Source: Rosellinia necatrix | Lineage: Eukaryota > Ascomycota > Sordariomycetes > Xylariales > Xylariaceae | Direction of reading: 5' to 3' | NCBI GenBank assembly: GCA_021209875.1 | Contig: JAGYVD010000001.1 | Coordinates: 4,092,001 to 4,156,000 of the forward strand | Length of the DNA stretch: 64,000 nucleotides | Part shown: in pieces, positions 24,248-35,802 of the stretch | Position numbering within the stretch: the stretch's first letter is position 1 | Layout of the letters: each line of letters starts with the position of its first letter | The notes under the pieces: generated by a model | The model's database searches: none | Told to the model about the DNA's origin: nothing | The model's input: the letters and a program-made list of their open reading frames with translations, nothing else | Made by a program: the position numbers and the translations under genes

Positions 24248-24461
24248 ATGTACGTACGGTACTACACTGACCCGCACATGTATGTACATACCTTAGGCAG
24301 GTAAGGCTAGGTGGGTAGGTAGTGCGGTATGTAATATGTAAAGCTATACCTGCCTTACTTAAGTATGCATGTACACTAATATGTATGTACGTACATACCT
24401 AAGTAGGTACCTGCCTAGGTAGGTAAGTGCTCAAGTAGTGTACGTAAGTAGGTAGTGCATT
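24248..24461. repeat. TACCTA/TAGGTA and GTACGTAC array
   Basis: Over about 210 bases nearly every position belongs to GTAC, CCTA, TAGG or TATGTA words, with several self-complementary stretches such as GTACGTAC and ACCTGCCTAGGTAGGTA. It lies in the gap upstream of no obvious gene start and matches the arrays elsewhere in the window. Confidence 0.75.
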
Positions 24462-25075
24462 TGTAGGGTGGGACATCTCCTCGTCCCGTCCCGCCCGGAA
24501 CTAGGTCGCAATGGGGCTTCGGATTTCCGCCTCTACAGCAGGCCCGTTCAAGCATATCATATCAAAACTAATTCTTAAGACTTCGGATAACTAGTCCATG
24601 TTATGCACTCTGCATGTTGATTTGGATAGGACAGTCCGAGCCACTCGCCGGTGTATATCAGTGCCTATTTCATTTTATTATTTGTCTTGGGTAGAACATT
24701 GAACGTGCGAATTTCCGTTGTGTTACAAATTATTAAAATTAGGTAGCTCCGTCAGTGTCTCTCCCGCATATGTCCCACTAAGAAAGCAAATCTATGAAAT
24801 ACCGGGACCCCTCTCTACTAGACACAGCCATACATATGTAGTTTCTCCAACGCCGCACGCACGGGTGCGCTAGCGTTACCGTCTTTTCGCGTGCAAGTAA
24901 ACCGCATAGGAAACCGTGAAACCAATTACCGCCAGCGGGCGCTGCAGGCGGAAATCACTCCGGCCTAGACCCTAACGCCCGAGCGCGGAAACCGATCAAG
25001 TGCAAAAGGTGCGCTCGCCCTTTGCCGTCTGCAATCTGCCAAGGCGAATGCGTAGAGCCCTTGCCAAGGCGTCTA

Positions 25076-26053
25076 TTAAAAAGCGAGGAACATGGCTATC
25101 ATGGAAAGCACAGCCAGGCCCACGCTGCTGCCGTCCTTAACAGATAGACCGGCGCTGATTGGCGGCGGCGTCGACGTTGGAGTTTGTTGATATGAGCTAC
25201 TAGTTGCAGTAGCATTATTAGGATATGTGAGCACCGCGAAGTTGGCGCATGTGATGCGGGTCTTATTTGCGAAATGGACAACAACGCTGCGGTTGAGGAA
25301 ATAGGAGCCGGGGCCTTCGCTCATGGCGGTGAAGTCGTCGTGGAATTTGGCTGAGAAGGGATCACTCGTGATTTTGCCATACTTGCCGCTCAGATCTCCG
25401 ACTTGGCATGTTGCCGGCTTACTGGGGTCGCAGGCCGGAACTTCACCGCGGATGAACGGATCGAGACTGGAACGATTGAGCGGTTAGAGAAGAACTACTA
25501 CTCGTAGCATGAATATATGGCTGCATGGGGAGGTGTGTAGAATTAATGATGTTTACTAAAGCAGGCAATGAAAAAGATCATATTTACATACTGGGCCAGT
25601 GTGTTCGTGCAGTTGCCAGTAGCATCAACAGGATCGACATGGAGGTGGTAGGCTGCATGTATGTTAGTGGGCTATACTATATTTTCAATGTGGAATAATA
25701 AAAGTGACGTACTGAAGGGCCCACCCTCCGCAGGGAGATTGGAAAATGTAACCTCATAGTCGACTCCGGCACCTCTCGCCCCGGTAGTAGCCTTGACAGA
25801 GCCTTTGACGTTACCATTAAGGGACCCCGCGGCGAAGAAAGGCTCCTCTGGCAGTTCAGCTATGGCCGATTTTCCTACGGGGTTATTTGTCACGGCGGCT
25901 GCATCTCCGAGTTGCTATGAGGGAGAGTTAGCAAAAGAAAGCATTCGATCACGCTGTCCGCAACTCGCAAAAGCCACTTACCCCTGTCGTACTGTTCTGT
26001 GCGAGGGCGCAGGTGCCCACAGCAGAGAAGGAGATGATCTTTGACAAACGCAT
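25076..26053 (-). CDS. GPI-anchored Cu-only superoxide dismutase
   Basis: A four-exon model gives 241 residues: 26053-25982, 25914-25713, 25652-25592, 25466-25076; all phases agree. The start gives a signal peptide (MRLSKIISFSAVGTCALA). The domain contains YHLHVDP (H94, H96), AHLDPF (H112), TCQVGDLSGKYGKI and VVVHFANKTRITCANF (H176). The spacing of the first three copper ligands (2 and 16 residues) matches extracellular Cu-only SODs such as Candida SOD5; these lack the zinc site. A Ser/Thr/Pro-rich stretch and a hydrophobic C-terminus (GLAVLSMIAMFLAF) after small residues suggest a GPI anchor. The expected role is disproportionation of superoxide at the cell surface, for example against host or self-generated oxidants. 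The ATG at 26053 was chosen because it directly begins the signal peptide. Confidence 0.88.
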
Positions 26054-28716
26054 CGTGTGTAATATGAATATGTTGATCGACTGGAATGTCGCGTTGGGAT
26101 AGTAGGTACGAGGTAAAGATTCCGGTGCCGGGTTTCGCCACAAGGGCTGCGTCGTCTAATACGCCGTGTCGGCTGGTAATCTAGATCGGGAATCGGGCGG
26201 CAGCTGGAAGACCAAGCTGTGGCAGAACTGGTATCAGGCCCAGAATCTCAAGGCTGGAACGATGGGCAGTATTGAAATGGGGTAGGATGTCCGGTGAAGT
26301 GACGGGTGATATTTGGGTGGACAGAGAGAAGAATTATATATCCAGGCTTACAATATCGGATGGCATACAGCACATGTCCTGTCGTACAAGCGCAAGTGTA
26401 AGTAGGTAGGCTGGTAGGTAGGCAGGTGAGATACCCAGGTAAGCTAACAAAATGCAGGCACGAGCCACGGTACAACAAACAAACGAACAGAGTCAAGGTA
26501 CATCCCAGAAAGTACACGCCGCTACTAAGCCCACAGCCCACCTGAAATACGAGGTACCTAGACACTGGGATATGATCACATAGCTAAAATGTCAAAGGGG
26601 AACAGACGGGGGAACAAGGGCGGGTTGGCGCCTTGCTATTGACGCTCATTCGCCCACCTCCAAGTGAGCGTAGCTCAGTAGGTAGGTAACTACCTAAAGA
26701 TATGTAGCAGTGCATACAGGTATCAATGTGAACTCGAAGGAAGGGACCTACCAACATCAATCAATAAGGTATACGTGAATAAGGCACTAACGCACACACG
26801 CACAACACCCACACACACACACACGATGGAAGGGGATCGGGTAGTAGCGAATTCAGCCGCTATCTGGCTGATAGGCCCAGCCCGGCGGAACAGGGTCCAC
26901 GCCAATATGGCATTATAATATGGTATTGGGTATCTGGCATCCGTATGGCCTGCAGTGACAGGTTATAATCTGGGGGCAAGGTGTCAGTTTGAGGTTCCCG
27001 GGTCGACAGGCAACAATTCACTGGATATGATAGTCGGCCATGGACATTTCATTTTACATGCAGCCTGACCTAATTATTGTAAGTACGGAAAGGTGCATCA
27101 TCGCGCGAGGATAAACGGCGCCGCAAAAGCAACTTGGCAAGACAACCATCTAGTTGAGATTGGCGGGGTCCAGACAGATGAACAGGCGCTGAGCGACGAA
27201 TCAGACGCGGGCCGTCGCGAGAAACCAGCAGCGAATGAAACAGCACCAATAAGAACCAAGAACGACAGGTCGTTGTTGCCCACCAGGGACCGGGGAAACG
27301 AAACAAAGGGGAGTGGGGGCCTTCAAATGCCGTGCGCCCTTTCGTGGCGGCTAGTTACAGGGCAAGCTTCTTTGGGCTCCAATCGCGAGGGAATGGGAGA
27401 AGCGACATGCCCCAACCCTGCCTCTGCATTTCGCCGCCTTTGGGGGAGATGCTGCTCGGGGCGATTAGCACCCTACCGACACACCGGCGGGCGGCAACGG
27501 TTCGCTGTCCTGGCGTCTCACCGATTCTATCCAGGCGTGAGCTAGTCGTGGTATAATCTCTCGTCCTATAGGTTAGACTAAGCCTTGCCATAACGAACAA
27601 ACAGCGCTGCGCCACCTCTCTGTTGGTGGTGTTCTTCTCATTCCTACCAGCAGCCGCATAAACGGCTTACCATTGGACTATGCCAATCTTTTTATAGCAC
27701 GCAGTTTGTTATATCCGATTACCTCACTTCTATGTTTAGGCCGCGGGCGGTTATCTTTGACAAACCACGAAGGCTTTGTGAAGCTTTCACCACCCACGTT
27801 CCCGGAAGTAACCGGAGCGTGGAATATTAAATCATCCATCCACGACTATCCCAGGCCGAGAATCAGATAGAGCTTAGTGTTTCTCGAAGGGCGTGAGAGA
27901 ATCCTCTGGGCATCCTTGTGATAAGTATATGCCTATTGCGCTTGAAGACAATCTAAGTCCAGGGTTGAGGATCCGACCGGAACGGCAAAGCATCAAAATC
28001 GGAGAATACCCAGGCACCGTGATATTCCCCCGCACCCTCCGAGTAGTTATCTGCCATTATCATCCGACGCATCACCATAAATCCCATACAGCTAGTCTAC
28101 TTGATGCTATCTGGGCAAGGGTAGGGGTATTCGGAGCTACGACTGAGCTCCGTATACGCGCGTGGTGGCAGCATAATGACTTTGAAAGGGAGCAAAGAAC
28201 ACTACATCCGGAGGATCGGCTCTGCTACGTACCGGATAATTTGAGTTATAGAATCCGCAGTATACCCGGTGCGGCCAATGCACACCGTTCTCGAGCACAG
28301 CCTGTTGCACAGGGTTTGTACTCGGCAATCATGCGAATTGAACGCACCTCCCGTAGAACGTCGCGCATTAAAATTCTATTGGCTGATGTTATCTGTGATA
28401 GGGGCAGCATTGGACTTCTAGTTAACATCAAGGTTGCCTCCTCTTCAGCGCACATTACCCATACAAGTTCGGAGCGAGGGCCAAATACAACCACCAATGT
28501 AGGACACTCATAACGGATGGGAAAGCCATCCAAGAAGAATCGCCGCGGAGGCTTGGTCTATTTCTCGAGCCCGACCTGTACGCTTGTTCATGTGGCCCTC
28601 CATATATGTCGCTGCCCATCATCACATAGTGATGATGCTGGGTTTCTATGACCCGTAAACACACAAACTCCCATCCCCATATACGTTATCTCGAATCGGA
28701 GTCGCTTGATCGCTAA
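26054..28716. other. Intergenic, no supported gene
   Basis: Contains short open frames including plus 27093-27545 (150 codons) and plus 27893-28513 (206 codons). Both are overlapped by equally open antisense frames and lack motifs. An (AC)n-rich stretch lies at 26791-26824. The left end is the promoter side of the Cu-SOD gene and the right end is 3' of the V-ATPase subunit gene. Confidence 0.5.
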
Positions 28717-29266
28717 TTATAGCGCGATGGCGCCGCGTGGGCTCTCGCGCATGTGAAGGACACCCTGGAAACCGCAACACACCAAGAAAGCCTATAGGAG
28801 ACACGTGGGCGTAAGCAATCAATCGTACTGATGCTCCCGGACGTACGGAATCCATTTGGGGAAGTAGGAATCATCTCCCACAACAATGCGGTGATGCACG
28901 GCAGGGCAAAGAGCAGTGTGGCCAAACACATACCGCATATACAACAACAGCCGTAAATATCGTGCTTGAGACTTCGGCAGTATTCTCTGGGTCGTCGATA
29001 CCGCCCGTGAATTCGTGGTGCTTAGTGCGATACAGACTGCCGATGACGGAAAGGATGATGATGGCGAAGAAGGAGATGACGACGCTGAAACGAAACTGTT
29101 AGTCCAATATCTCGATGCCGTGCTTGTGTTATCGTCTTCCTTTGATTCGATAGACTCCTGTCGACGTAGACGGACGTAGACGGACGCAGGCGAGCGACAA
29201 CAGAGGAGGCAGTATCAGCAGGACATACCAAGACCATGCTTGCATCGCCCCGACGACGGGCTTCAT
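28717..29266 (-). CDS. V-ATPase Vo membrane subunit f (RNase K / YPR170W-B type)
   Basis: A three-exon gene of 87 residues: 29266-29229 (MKPVVGAMQAWS), 29084-28934 and 28791-28717. The two introns (144 and 142 bp) have GTATGT donors and CAG/TAG acceptors, and the phases join cleanly. The product reads AWSCVVISFFAIIILSVIG, then YRTKHHEFTGGIDDPEN and AFLVCCGFQGVLH: two membrane helices around a short polar loop. Helix, loop (NHESF.GSINDPE in yeast) and second helix match yeast YPR170W-B, the fungal counterpart of RNase kappa, found as subunit f in the Vo sector of the vacuolar proton pump. A GCCGCC stretch just before the ATG supports the start. The length equals the yeast protein (85). No single exon exceeds 51 codons. 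Confidence 0.88.
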
Positions 29267-30574
29267 GGCGGCGGTAGATCGGCGGCCAGCAGACGCTGCC
29301 CTTCAATGCCCGGGTTCCGTTTCGATGAGATGATGGAGCGAATGGGCCACGACGCTAGCTTCGTCGGTTGGCGTGGTCTCTGGGTGGATTGACTCGACTT
29401 TGGATATGAATTGAGGTTTGCGATGCCAGACACGAGCTCAACACGCCTGCCCTAGGTAGCAGGTTCAGGGAGCTCCGCCATCCGTTCAATCGGGATTGGC
29501 TAGTTTGATAGGCTGGGAGCTGCATATCTCCACAATTCTTTGGTTAGCTGAAAGCGAACACTAGGTAGGTACCTAAGTGCCTATTTAGTACTGTAAGTAA
29601 CTGCCCACCCGCCAGTGTACCAATGATCCCTGTCAGTTACGTGACCTATTAGTGATTTTATTACATGATGGTGGTACCTTATCTGCAACTTCTCGATATA
29701 CTTACTGTATATATTTCGCTCAGCTCGACTACCTACTTACATACCATCACAACATCACAACATCAAGAATTTTTGAAACTTATCCGATGAGGGGTTTCAA
29801 TTAACACAAACAGGATCCTAAAGCTATATTTTGCTCTCGCGGCCTCGGAACCATTTATTCCGCCGCTCCTTTTACACAAGTAGAAGAGCTAAATTATTTC
29901 ACTACCTAGGCAGTTATTGGAACAAAGGCGACCCGTATCGAGAACCGAGGCGATAGAATGGCTATGAAGAAGCTATTTGCTATGGACCAGACCAATGGCA
30001 CTATGCTATCCTCGCTTCCGTGTTCATATGATGTTTTATTACGATACTGCATGGGAGTCCAGACGCCAATCTGGACGTTTTATAGACTAACACTCCCAAC
30101 ACATAACAGTCTCCCGTCATCCCTCTGAGGCTTGTGGATATCATCGTCTTTGTTTCCATGAACGCGTATTAGCCTGTGGTCTCCCAGGAATCGGTGGGCT
30201 TAAGGCTTTGGCGAAGACCCAAGTGTTTAAGCTCGATATTCGCCCTGCGCGGTTTCCTCCAGACAGCTCGCTCGCCCACATATACATCTATCCCTATAAA
30301 ACTAATAGCCACCACTAGCAAAACTACCGCAGCAGAGAAGGCCGCGGGGGTTTTTTGAGTTATATTCCTGCTCAGAAAAAGAATAGGTACTATACTTATT
30401 CGTGCCGAAAACCATATATTTTGATCCTATCTAGGTTACCGAAACATGCGAGCGATTTCACAAATCGACTTTCTTACTTCGAAAGATCCGGACCCCTTTT
30501 AAAAGTCTACCCATAACTCCTAGAAACACGCCTATCACACATATATATGCACGAAGTATGAAACAGCCAATTTA
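29267..30574. other. Intergenic, nothing recognised
   Basis: Promoter side of the V-ATPase subunit f gene and 3' side of the rhodopsin-domain gene. Contains scattered TAGGTA words near 29562 and a short CATCACAA repeat near 29746-29765. No coding signal on either strand. Confidence 0.55.
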
Positions 30575-32219
30575 TCAAAATAAATTTGGATTACGGGGTC
30601 GTGATCTTGGTATTGACTGATCTCTTGTCCGGGACTGTGGCGGTGGTGGTGGTGGAAGTGGCTTGTCTGCGAAGTCCATTGTGCTGACGGAAACGTTGCG
30701 GCTGGACGGCTGTGAGGACACGCGGATGAACGTGCGAACTTGAATTCTCTTCCCAGATGGTGGTGGTGTGTCATCCAGCATTCCAGCGGCCTCGGCATCG
30801 ATCTCCCAGTCCGAAGAGGACAGCACTCGTTTTGCAGCCGGGCTGTCTATCCGTGGACGTCGTACCCCAATCTCGCTGCTTTGCACGTCTCGCATGCTCT
30901 CTAGTCGCCGCGGCGACGTCATGATTATATTTTCCGCGCCTTGGTGCTGCGGCTCCGGCCCTGCAAGCGATCTCTGCCACGGAATCGTGTTCGTGAGGTT
31001 CTCACGCTTGCCGTTGGCGCCGAAGTGTAATCCTAACCTTCTAAATAGCGGCGGGAATGTAGCAACACATCCTGCGATGATGCCTAGTGCAAGCTCAACA
31101 ATCGCGCTAACCGCTACTGTTCTATATGCCGGCAAATTAGCATTAGCCAATCATCACACATATGCATACGCAAGTGGAAGACTTACAGCGTTGCATATGC
31201 CGAGTTCGCCGACTCTGGGGCACTTTGCTTCAGAAAAACCAAGCGGACGACAAGGGCAATGCCAGCGCTAAGAAAATCAGCGCGCTTGTTTTTAAATGCT
31301 ATGCAAGAGCCACTACTTACATGATTCCAAAGCTCAGTATACCTGCGATACCAACCTTCGACTGGCGGTTTATCCGAACTTGCCACAGCACTTCAATATC
31401 GTAAGTTATGAAAGCCCCTTCTAAAGTGAACTATAAACACCCCATGCAAACGCCGGGCCTCCAACGTGTCCAGGGCCTGTTATACCGGGGAGTAACCATG
31501 CTTCTGAAAGAGTGCAAAACAACAGCAATTGGGTTTACTCACTAGAGATGGGAAGCAGACCAAGTATCCAATCCATTACCGCGGCGAATGAGCCCCAGAC
31601 TAGAGTAGCGGCTACGGCAACCTGCTCGTGGCTACAGGACCCCGATGCTTCTGCGCTTTCTTTCTCCCAAAAGTAGGAAGGGGGAGAGCATTGAAACACT
31701 ATCAGGAAGAAATATACGATAGTCATTACTGTCGTAACGCCTATCGTAATTTGCAGAACTCGTCTGTGCCATTTCTTCACCGCGATTCGTAATAGAAATA
31801 ACCCGATAGAAACTCGAGCTAGGCCTGATACCGGGCCCGAGAGCGCCATATTGCTAAACCAGCTTTTGAGTAATACCTGGTGGTTCTCTTGGGTGAGCTC
31901 CGCGGCGGGCCTGCCGAGACCGCCGTCCAGGATGGCGCGGAAGACGAAATATCCGGTGGCTGTGTAGCCGAGCTGTCCGCGGGGTGGGTTAGCTCATGTG
32001 AGATTTCGGACAGGATATTGTTATACTTCATACCAACGCTAGTAGCATGATGTAGTCGTCCATGAGGACTTTTCTGAGCAGCACGAGTTTCACAAACGCG
32101 CGCATGAGCGATGTGACCCATACCAGGGAGAGAAAGACCACTTGGACAATAAAAACGCTAGTCCCCGTCACATTTACGTCGAAGCCCAAATTCCTGCTCG
32201 GCGTCATAGCGGGATCCAT
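30575..32219 (-). CDS. Pth11-like rhodopsin-domain integral membrane protein
   Basis: A five-exon model gives 437 residues: 32219-32034, 31972-31543, 31390-31321, 31267-31187, 31121-30575. Landmarks are a first helix (VFIVQVVFLSLVWVTSLMR), LRKVLMDDYIMLLALLGY, a loop with FRAILDGGLGR, SGLARVSIGLFLLRI with KKWHRRVLQI, FQCSPPSYFW and a Cys-containing loop, DWILGLLPIS-LW, KVGIAGILSFGIIAGIALVVR and AIVELALGIIAGCVATFPPLF. This is the seven-helix layout of the fungal rhodopsin/SAT4-like family that includes Pth11-related proteins. It lacks a CFEM domain. The cytosolic tail (about 150 residues) is rich in Ser, Pro and Arg with a run of seven prolines. Family members are candidate surface receptors; ligand and function are unknown. 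The acceptor at 31391-31393 (AAG) is the weakest junction. Confidence 0.83.
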
Positions 32220-33130
32220 GAGGTTTGCGTCCCAATAAAGCGAGGACGAGCGGCACCTCCAGGCCGATATATCATGCGGATAACGAAGAAAGCAGTATAA
32301 CTACCGTTTTTGCGATTTTCCTTTGCGCTTAGCCGTATGCGTGTTACACGATGGTATGTCCAGGTTCTCTAGCTCTTATCATCCCCCACGTAAACAACAG
32401 GTTCGATAGTATCCAGGCTTGGTTCGATAGCATAGCGGAAATGCTCAAAATCTTGCAGAGAACGAAGCCCAGGTTAGCATCGAGTATGGGAATTGGAGAT
32501 TAATGGCGGTACTAGTAATAAAAGAGTATTAAAGACAACCGTTTGAATCTACGTCGCCGTGTTTTATCCGCAGAATCCATTTATGTATGGTCGCCACCAC
32601 CGCCTGGGGGAGTGGGATGTCTACGAAAATCTCTAAAGTTAATACCGGACTATGGCCAACCTGATGTGACTGTGCCGCATATATTCGGTTGCACCCGAAT
32701 CCATGTGGAGCGACAGTGTGGCTGTTCAGAATCGCCTCCAGCAGCTCCTCGATGAGCTCGTAGGGGGTGGGAGATGGCATTACGGGCTACAACGACGGTA
32801 CCGAAGATGCCTTGCCCCTCAGAACCGTTTTAAGCCGATATGTATGGATCATACCTGTCAGAAAGGTGGTCCAGCCGGTGACCGTATTATAACTTACCTG
32901 CAGTACTGACCGGCATCAGACCGACGCCACCATCACACGGTATCAACCTCGAAAACTGTGTGGTAACATGACACCTACGAAACAATGACTTGGGATCGAC
33001 CATGCGGCACATGCCTGGCGAAACGAACATATGACGGCCGACAACGCGTGGAATCAAGCATAGTCATCGTCGGTTGCTTACCGGGGGGGACAATTTTTAG
33101 ATGGATAGGAACAGCTCTCCCGATCCCTGA

Positions 33131-33143
33131 GTGTGTGTGCGTG

Positions 33144-33175
<32 letters not shown>

Positions 33176-33176
33176 C
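33131..33176 (+). repeat. (TG)n dinucleotide repeat
   Basis: About 46 bases of alternating GT with two C interruptions (gtgtgtgtgc). A microsatellite that could form Z-DNA. Confidence 0.95.
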
Positions 33177-33640
33177 GGCAGCCAACGAATTCACATCACC
33201 CCAGATTTGCGGTATATTGACGCTTCGGTTGCAAGGTTGGTCGACACGAGGACGAAAAGGGGCGACAATGGATGGAAAGGCTGAGTCGCATGCAGAATCC
33301 CATTGGCCCCTCTCAGCACGACGTCTTCCGGGGCTACAGAAAGGGATCATGCAGGAGGGGGGCCATCTCCCAAAATATCATCAATGTTACATCGCTCTCT
33401 GTGTCTCGACGACTAGCGAATGACCTGCAGAACGTGTCCGTGACATGTAGGCCAGTCTGCATTGGGTTGGAATCTGTATGGCTCTCGGGCCTCTTTAAAA
33501 AAAGCAAGTCGGATGCAATAAAACGCTTATTGTAGTATGCACCAAGCTACCTGCCCTCTCTTGTATTCAAATCCTCAGAGATGCTACAATGAACCGATCA
33601 ATCGGCCAAGGGGACTGGTGCGTCTAGACCGAAGACATAG

Positions 33641-33672
33641 GACGGGACAGGACGGGACAGGACGGGGACAGG
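33641..33672 (+). repeat. 10-bp tandem repeat gacgggacag
   Basis: Two perfect copies of gacgggacag followed by an imperfect third copy carrying one extra G. Intergenic. Confidence 0.9.
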
Positions 33673-34008
33673 GGGTTTGGGGAGCACTGAGCCGCCGTGG
33701 GAGACAATCTTCAGCTAACTAATTGGCTTACTGTATCTCAAATATTTAACGAGATGTCGAAAATGGTTCAATGAACCAATCTAGCCCCCCTCGCTCGAAA
33801 TGTTGGGGGCTCCCTCCGATGGAAACATTCATCACACAAGGTAATGAGCTGATTATGAATTTGAGCTGCCTCGATCGGCACGCCACGACCGAGGTCGGAT
33901 TGTCCAGCGCGTCCCGGCGCTCTCTGCGCTCTCTGCGCTCTCTCCCCTACCCCAAACCGACGACGCGCCATTTTCCAAATGGGAGATGCCGCATGCATGC
34001 CCAATCCA

Positions 34009-34502
34009 TTAGAAATCCTCCAGCTTGTAGACGCTGTACGAAGGCTCCTCGTACGGGTGAGCGCTTTCCGGCATCACGTCAGTATACAGACGCTATTCTC
34101 ATCTCACGGGTCGTTGCGCCGCCCTAAGCGAAATAAAAAAGAAAAGAAAAAGGCGAGAAAGGGGGGAAGGAAAAAAGACAAAAGAGGAGAAAAGGGGAAG
34201 AGACATGAACTATTGAGAACGATGAAGTACCTCTTTAGCGCGGCCACGGCTTTCTTGGTCGTGTCCTCGCCCACGCACAGCGTCTCGACGACGACCTCCT
34301 CGACCTTCTCGAGGGCGCCGACCTGGCCGATCGCCGCATTCGCGCCGGCGGTCGGGCGGAACTGGCCGGTGCCCGCGGCCGTGAAGCAGCACTCGCTGTA
34401 GTTGCCCTGCCGACCGGCACCGGCGGCGAAGATGGCGGCCTTGCATGCGGCCGCCGCGGACGGCGGCACGTGGAAGACGAGCCGGAAACGTGCCGATGCC
34501 AT
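34009..34502 (-). CDS. Small YqfO/NIF3-associated-domain protein
   Basis: Two exons (34502-34231 and 34063-34009) give 108 residues. The 167-bp intron has a GTACTT donor and an AAG acceptor and is rich in pyrimidines on the coding strand. The product starts FRLVFHVPPSAAAACKAAIF, continues GAGRQGNYSECCF and GTGQFRPTAGANAAIG, then EKVEEVVVETLC, and after splicing ends ALKSAHPYEEPSYSVYKLED. GAGR.GNY, GTGQFRP.GxNPxIG and AHPYEEPxYxVYxLED are the signatures of the PII-like domain inserted in bacterial NIF3/YqfO proteins, which also exists as a stand-alone protein. The biochemical role is unknown. Without the splice the open frame runs into a Phe-rich tail that is intron sequence. Divergently arranged with the SDR gene at 35803. 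Confidence 0.85.
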
Positions 34503-35802
34503 GTTTTTTCCCTTTCTTTTATTGGGTTAGGCTCCTAGACTAAAAATGATTTTCGGTAGTTATGTACCGCCACGTGAAGGGTAGCCTAGGCTGTGTTGGG
34601 ATAAGTTGGTTAACGATAGGTAAGTAAAAGTAGGTAGTTAGTTATGTTGTATGTAATATGTATACCTACCTAGGTAAGTAGTTATATGTGTTTGACACCA
34701 CAGTCCAGGAATAAAGCCCCTTCAGGATCAAAGCATGCGGGGTATCATATCGGCATTCCTAGCATGAACCTTGTTGTCGGCCTACGAATGATACCTATCG
34801 TTTTTATCTTATGTCGTGGATAATTACCATGTGATTCGCCATCAGCCTGTTTGCATAATTGATACCATCGAGGGGATGAGGCGAACGGGCGCATTGGATA
34901 GATACTTGGACACGGCAACGAATTGGATGCTGTTTAGGGTAGTTTACCGGGCTACTAGGTAAGTAGGCATCTAACTTAACTTAATAGGTACTTATAAATT
35001 TAATTGGATATGTAGTTAAACAATAAACAATAACTAACTAACTACCTAGTTAGTTAACTAGCTCTTTTATACTTCGGTAATCTTAGCTAGATAGTGCGTC
35101 GACAATTAGGCATCCAGACCTTGACTATAGTGGGTTGGTTACAGGGACGTTACTATATAACTACACGGTGCTTATAGTGTAGTCCACTGAATGTCTAGGG
35201 TAAGAAGTACTTACCTAACTTGACCTGTCCACTTACTTATACAAGCCCTCGTGCGGCCTGGCATTTGGGGAGGCATGGTATAGTTATATCTACCCAGGTA
35301 GCTTGGGGAAGAATAGGCTACCTATGCATCACCCATCAACATAGGTGGTTCAATGATGCCTCGAGCATTTTTACGCAATTTTTCGTCACGTCAGTCTCAG
35401 CTCCATTCTGTGGGGATATTGCTCCTCAGTGTGCCATCGTACTTGCAATATTCGGGAGGGTGTGCGCTCCATAAAAGCAACTATTGGTTTGACGTTGGAC
35501 AACGAAGGTGACGGCGGAGGTGACGACGAAGATGACGATGACGGCAACAATGATGTCATGACTTGTCCTGTTCCTTTGGTTCAATCCTGGATGACTATCA
35601 TGCACATAGTTAAAAGGAACTACGGCCTTCCAATTCTTACCCGAGCCCATGTCAGACTTCTCATCTCTATCATCAAAGTCAAATGGTTATATACAATCGT
35701 CCCTTATACCGAACCATCCAACACCATCGTGACATTGTGATATTGTGACATTGAGCCAAACGATCAACAATAACATTCGCACTCCAGACACCCCGGCCCA
35801 TT
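34503..35802. other. Divergent promoter region
   Basis: Lies between the 5' ends of the YqfO-like gene (-) and the YghA-type SDR gene (+), so it should carry both promoters. It includes TAGGTA/CTAACTA arrays at about 34608-34690 and 34945-35060, and a Gly/Asp-coding-like GACGAYGAC stretch (35506-35551). No gene recognised. Confidence 0.55.

Larger units (their letters stand above)
20533..25075. other. Intergenic region with repeats
   Basis: No gene recognised in 4.5 kb. Minus frames at 21385-21687, 21733-22095 and 22171-22401 have protein-like composition (for example HQLLGGSQISPGTNWCHFQG) but no known motif, and no joint model was found. Other contents are a G17 run at 23611-23627, a GAGCTC repeat at 23037-23053, and a TAGG/TACC array at 24248-24461. 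Confidence 0.45.
32220..34008. other. Intergenic with simple repeats
   Basis: Upstream of the rhodopsin-domain gene and downstream of the YqfO-like gene. Holds a (TG)n tract (33131-33176), a GGACGGGACA tandem (33641-33672) and a CTCTCTGCG triplication near 33921-33943. The open frames across the TG tract are artefacts of the repeat. Confidence 0.55.

Noticed and set aside
26671..26695. tRNA-like string (tagctcagtaggtagg)
   Set aside because: No cloverleaf pairing or matching T-loop downstream; explained by the TAGGTA repeat.
27093..27545. 150-codon plus-strand frame
   Set aside because: No motif, poor start context and overlapping antisense frames; judged to occur by chance.
27893..28513. 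206-codon plus-strand frame
   Set aside because: No recognisable motif, and an equally open antisense frame covers the right part.
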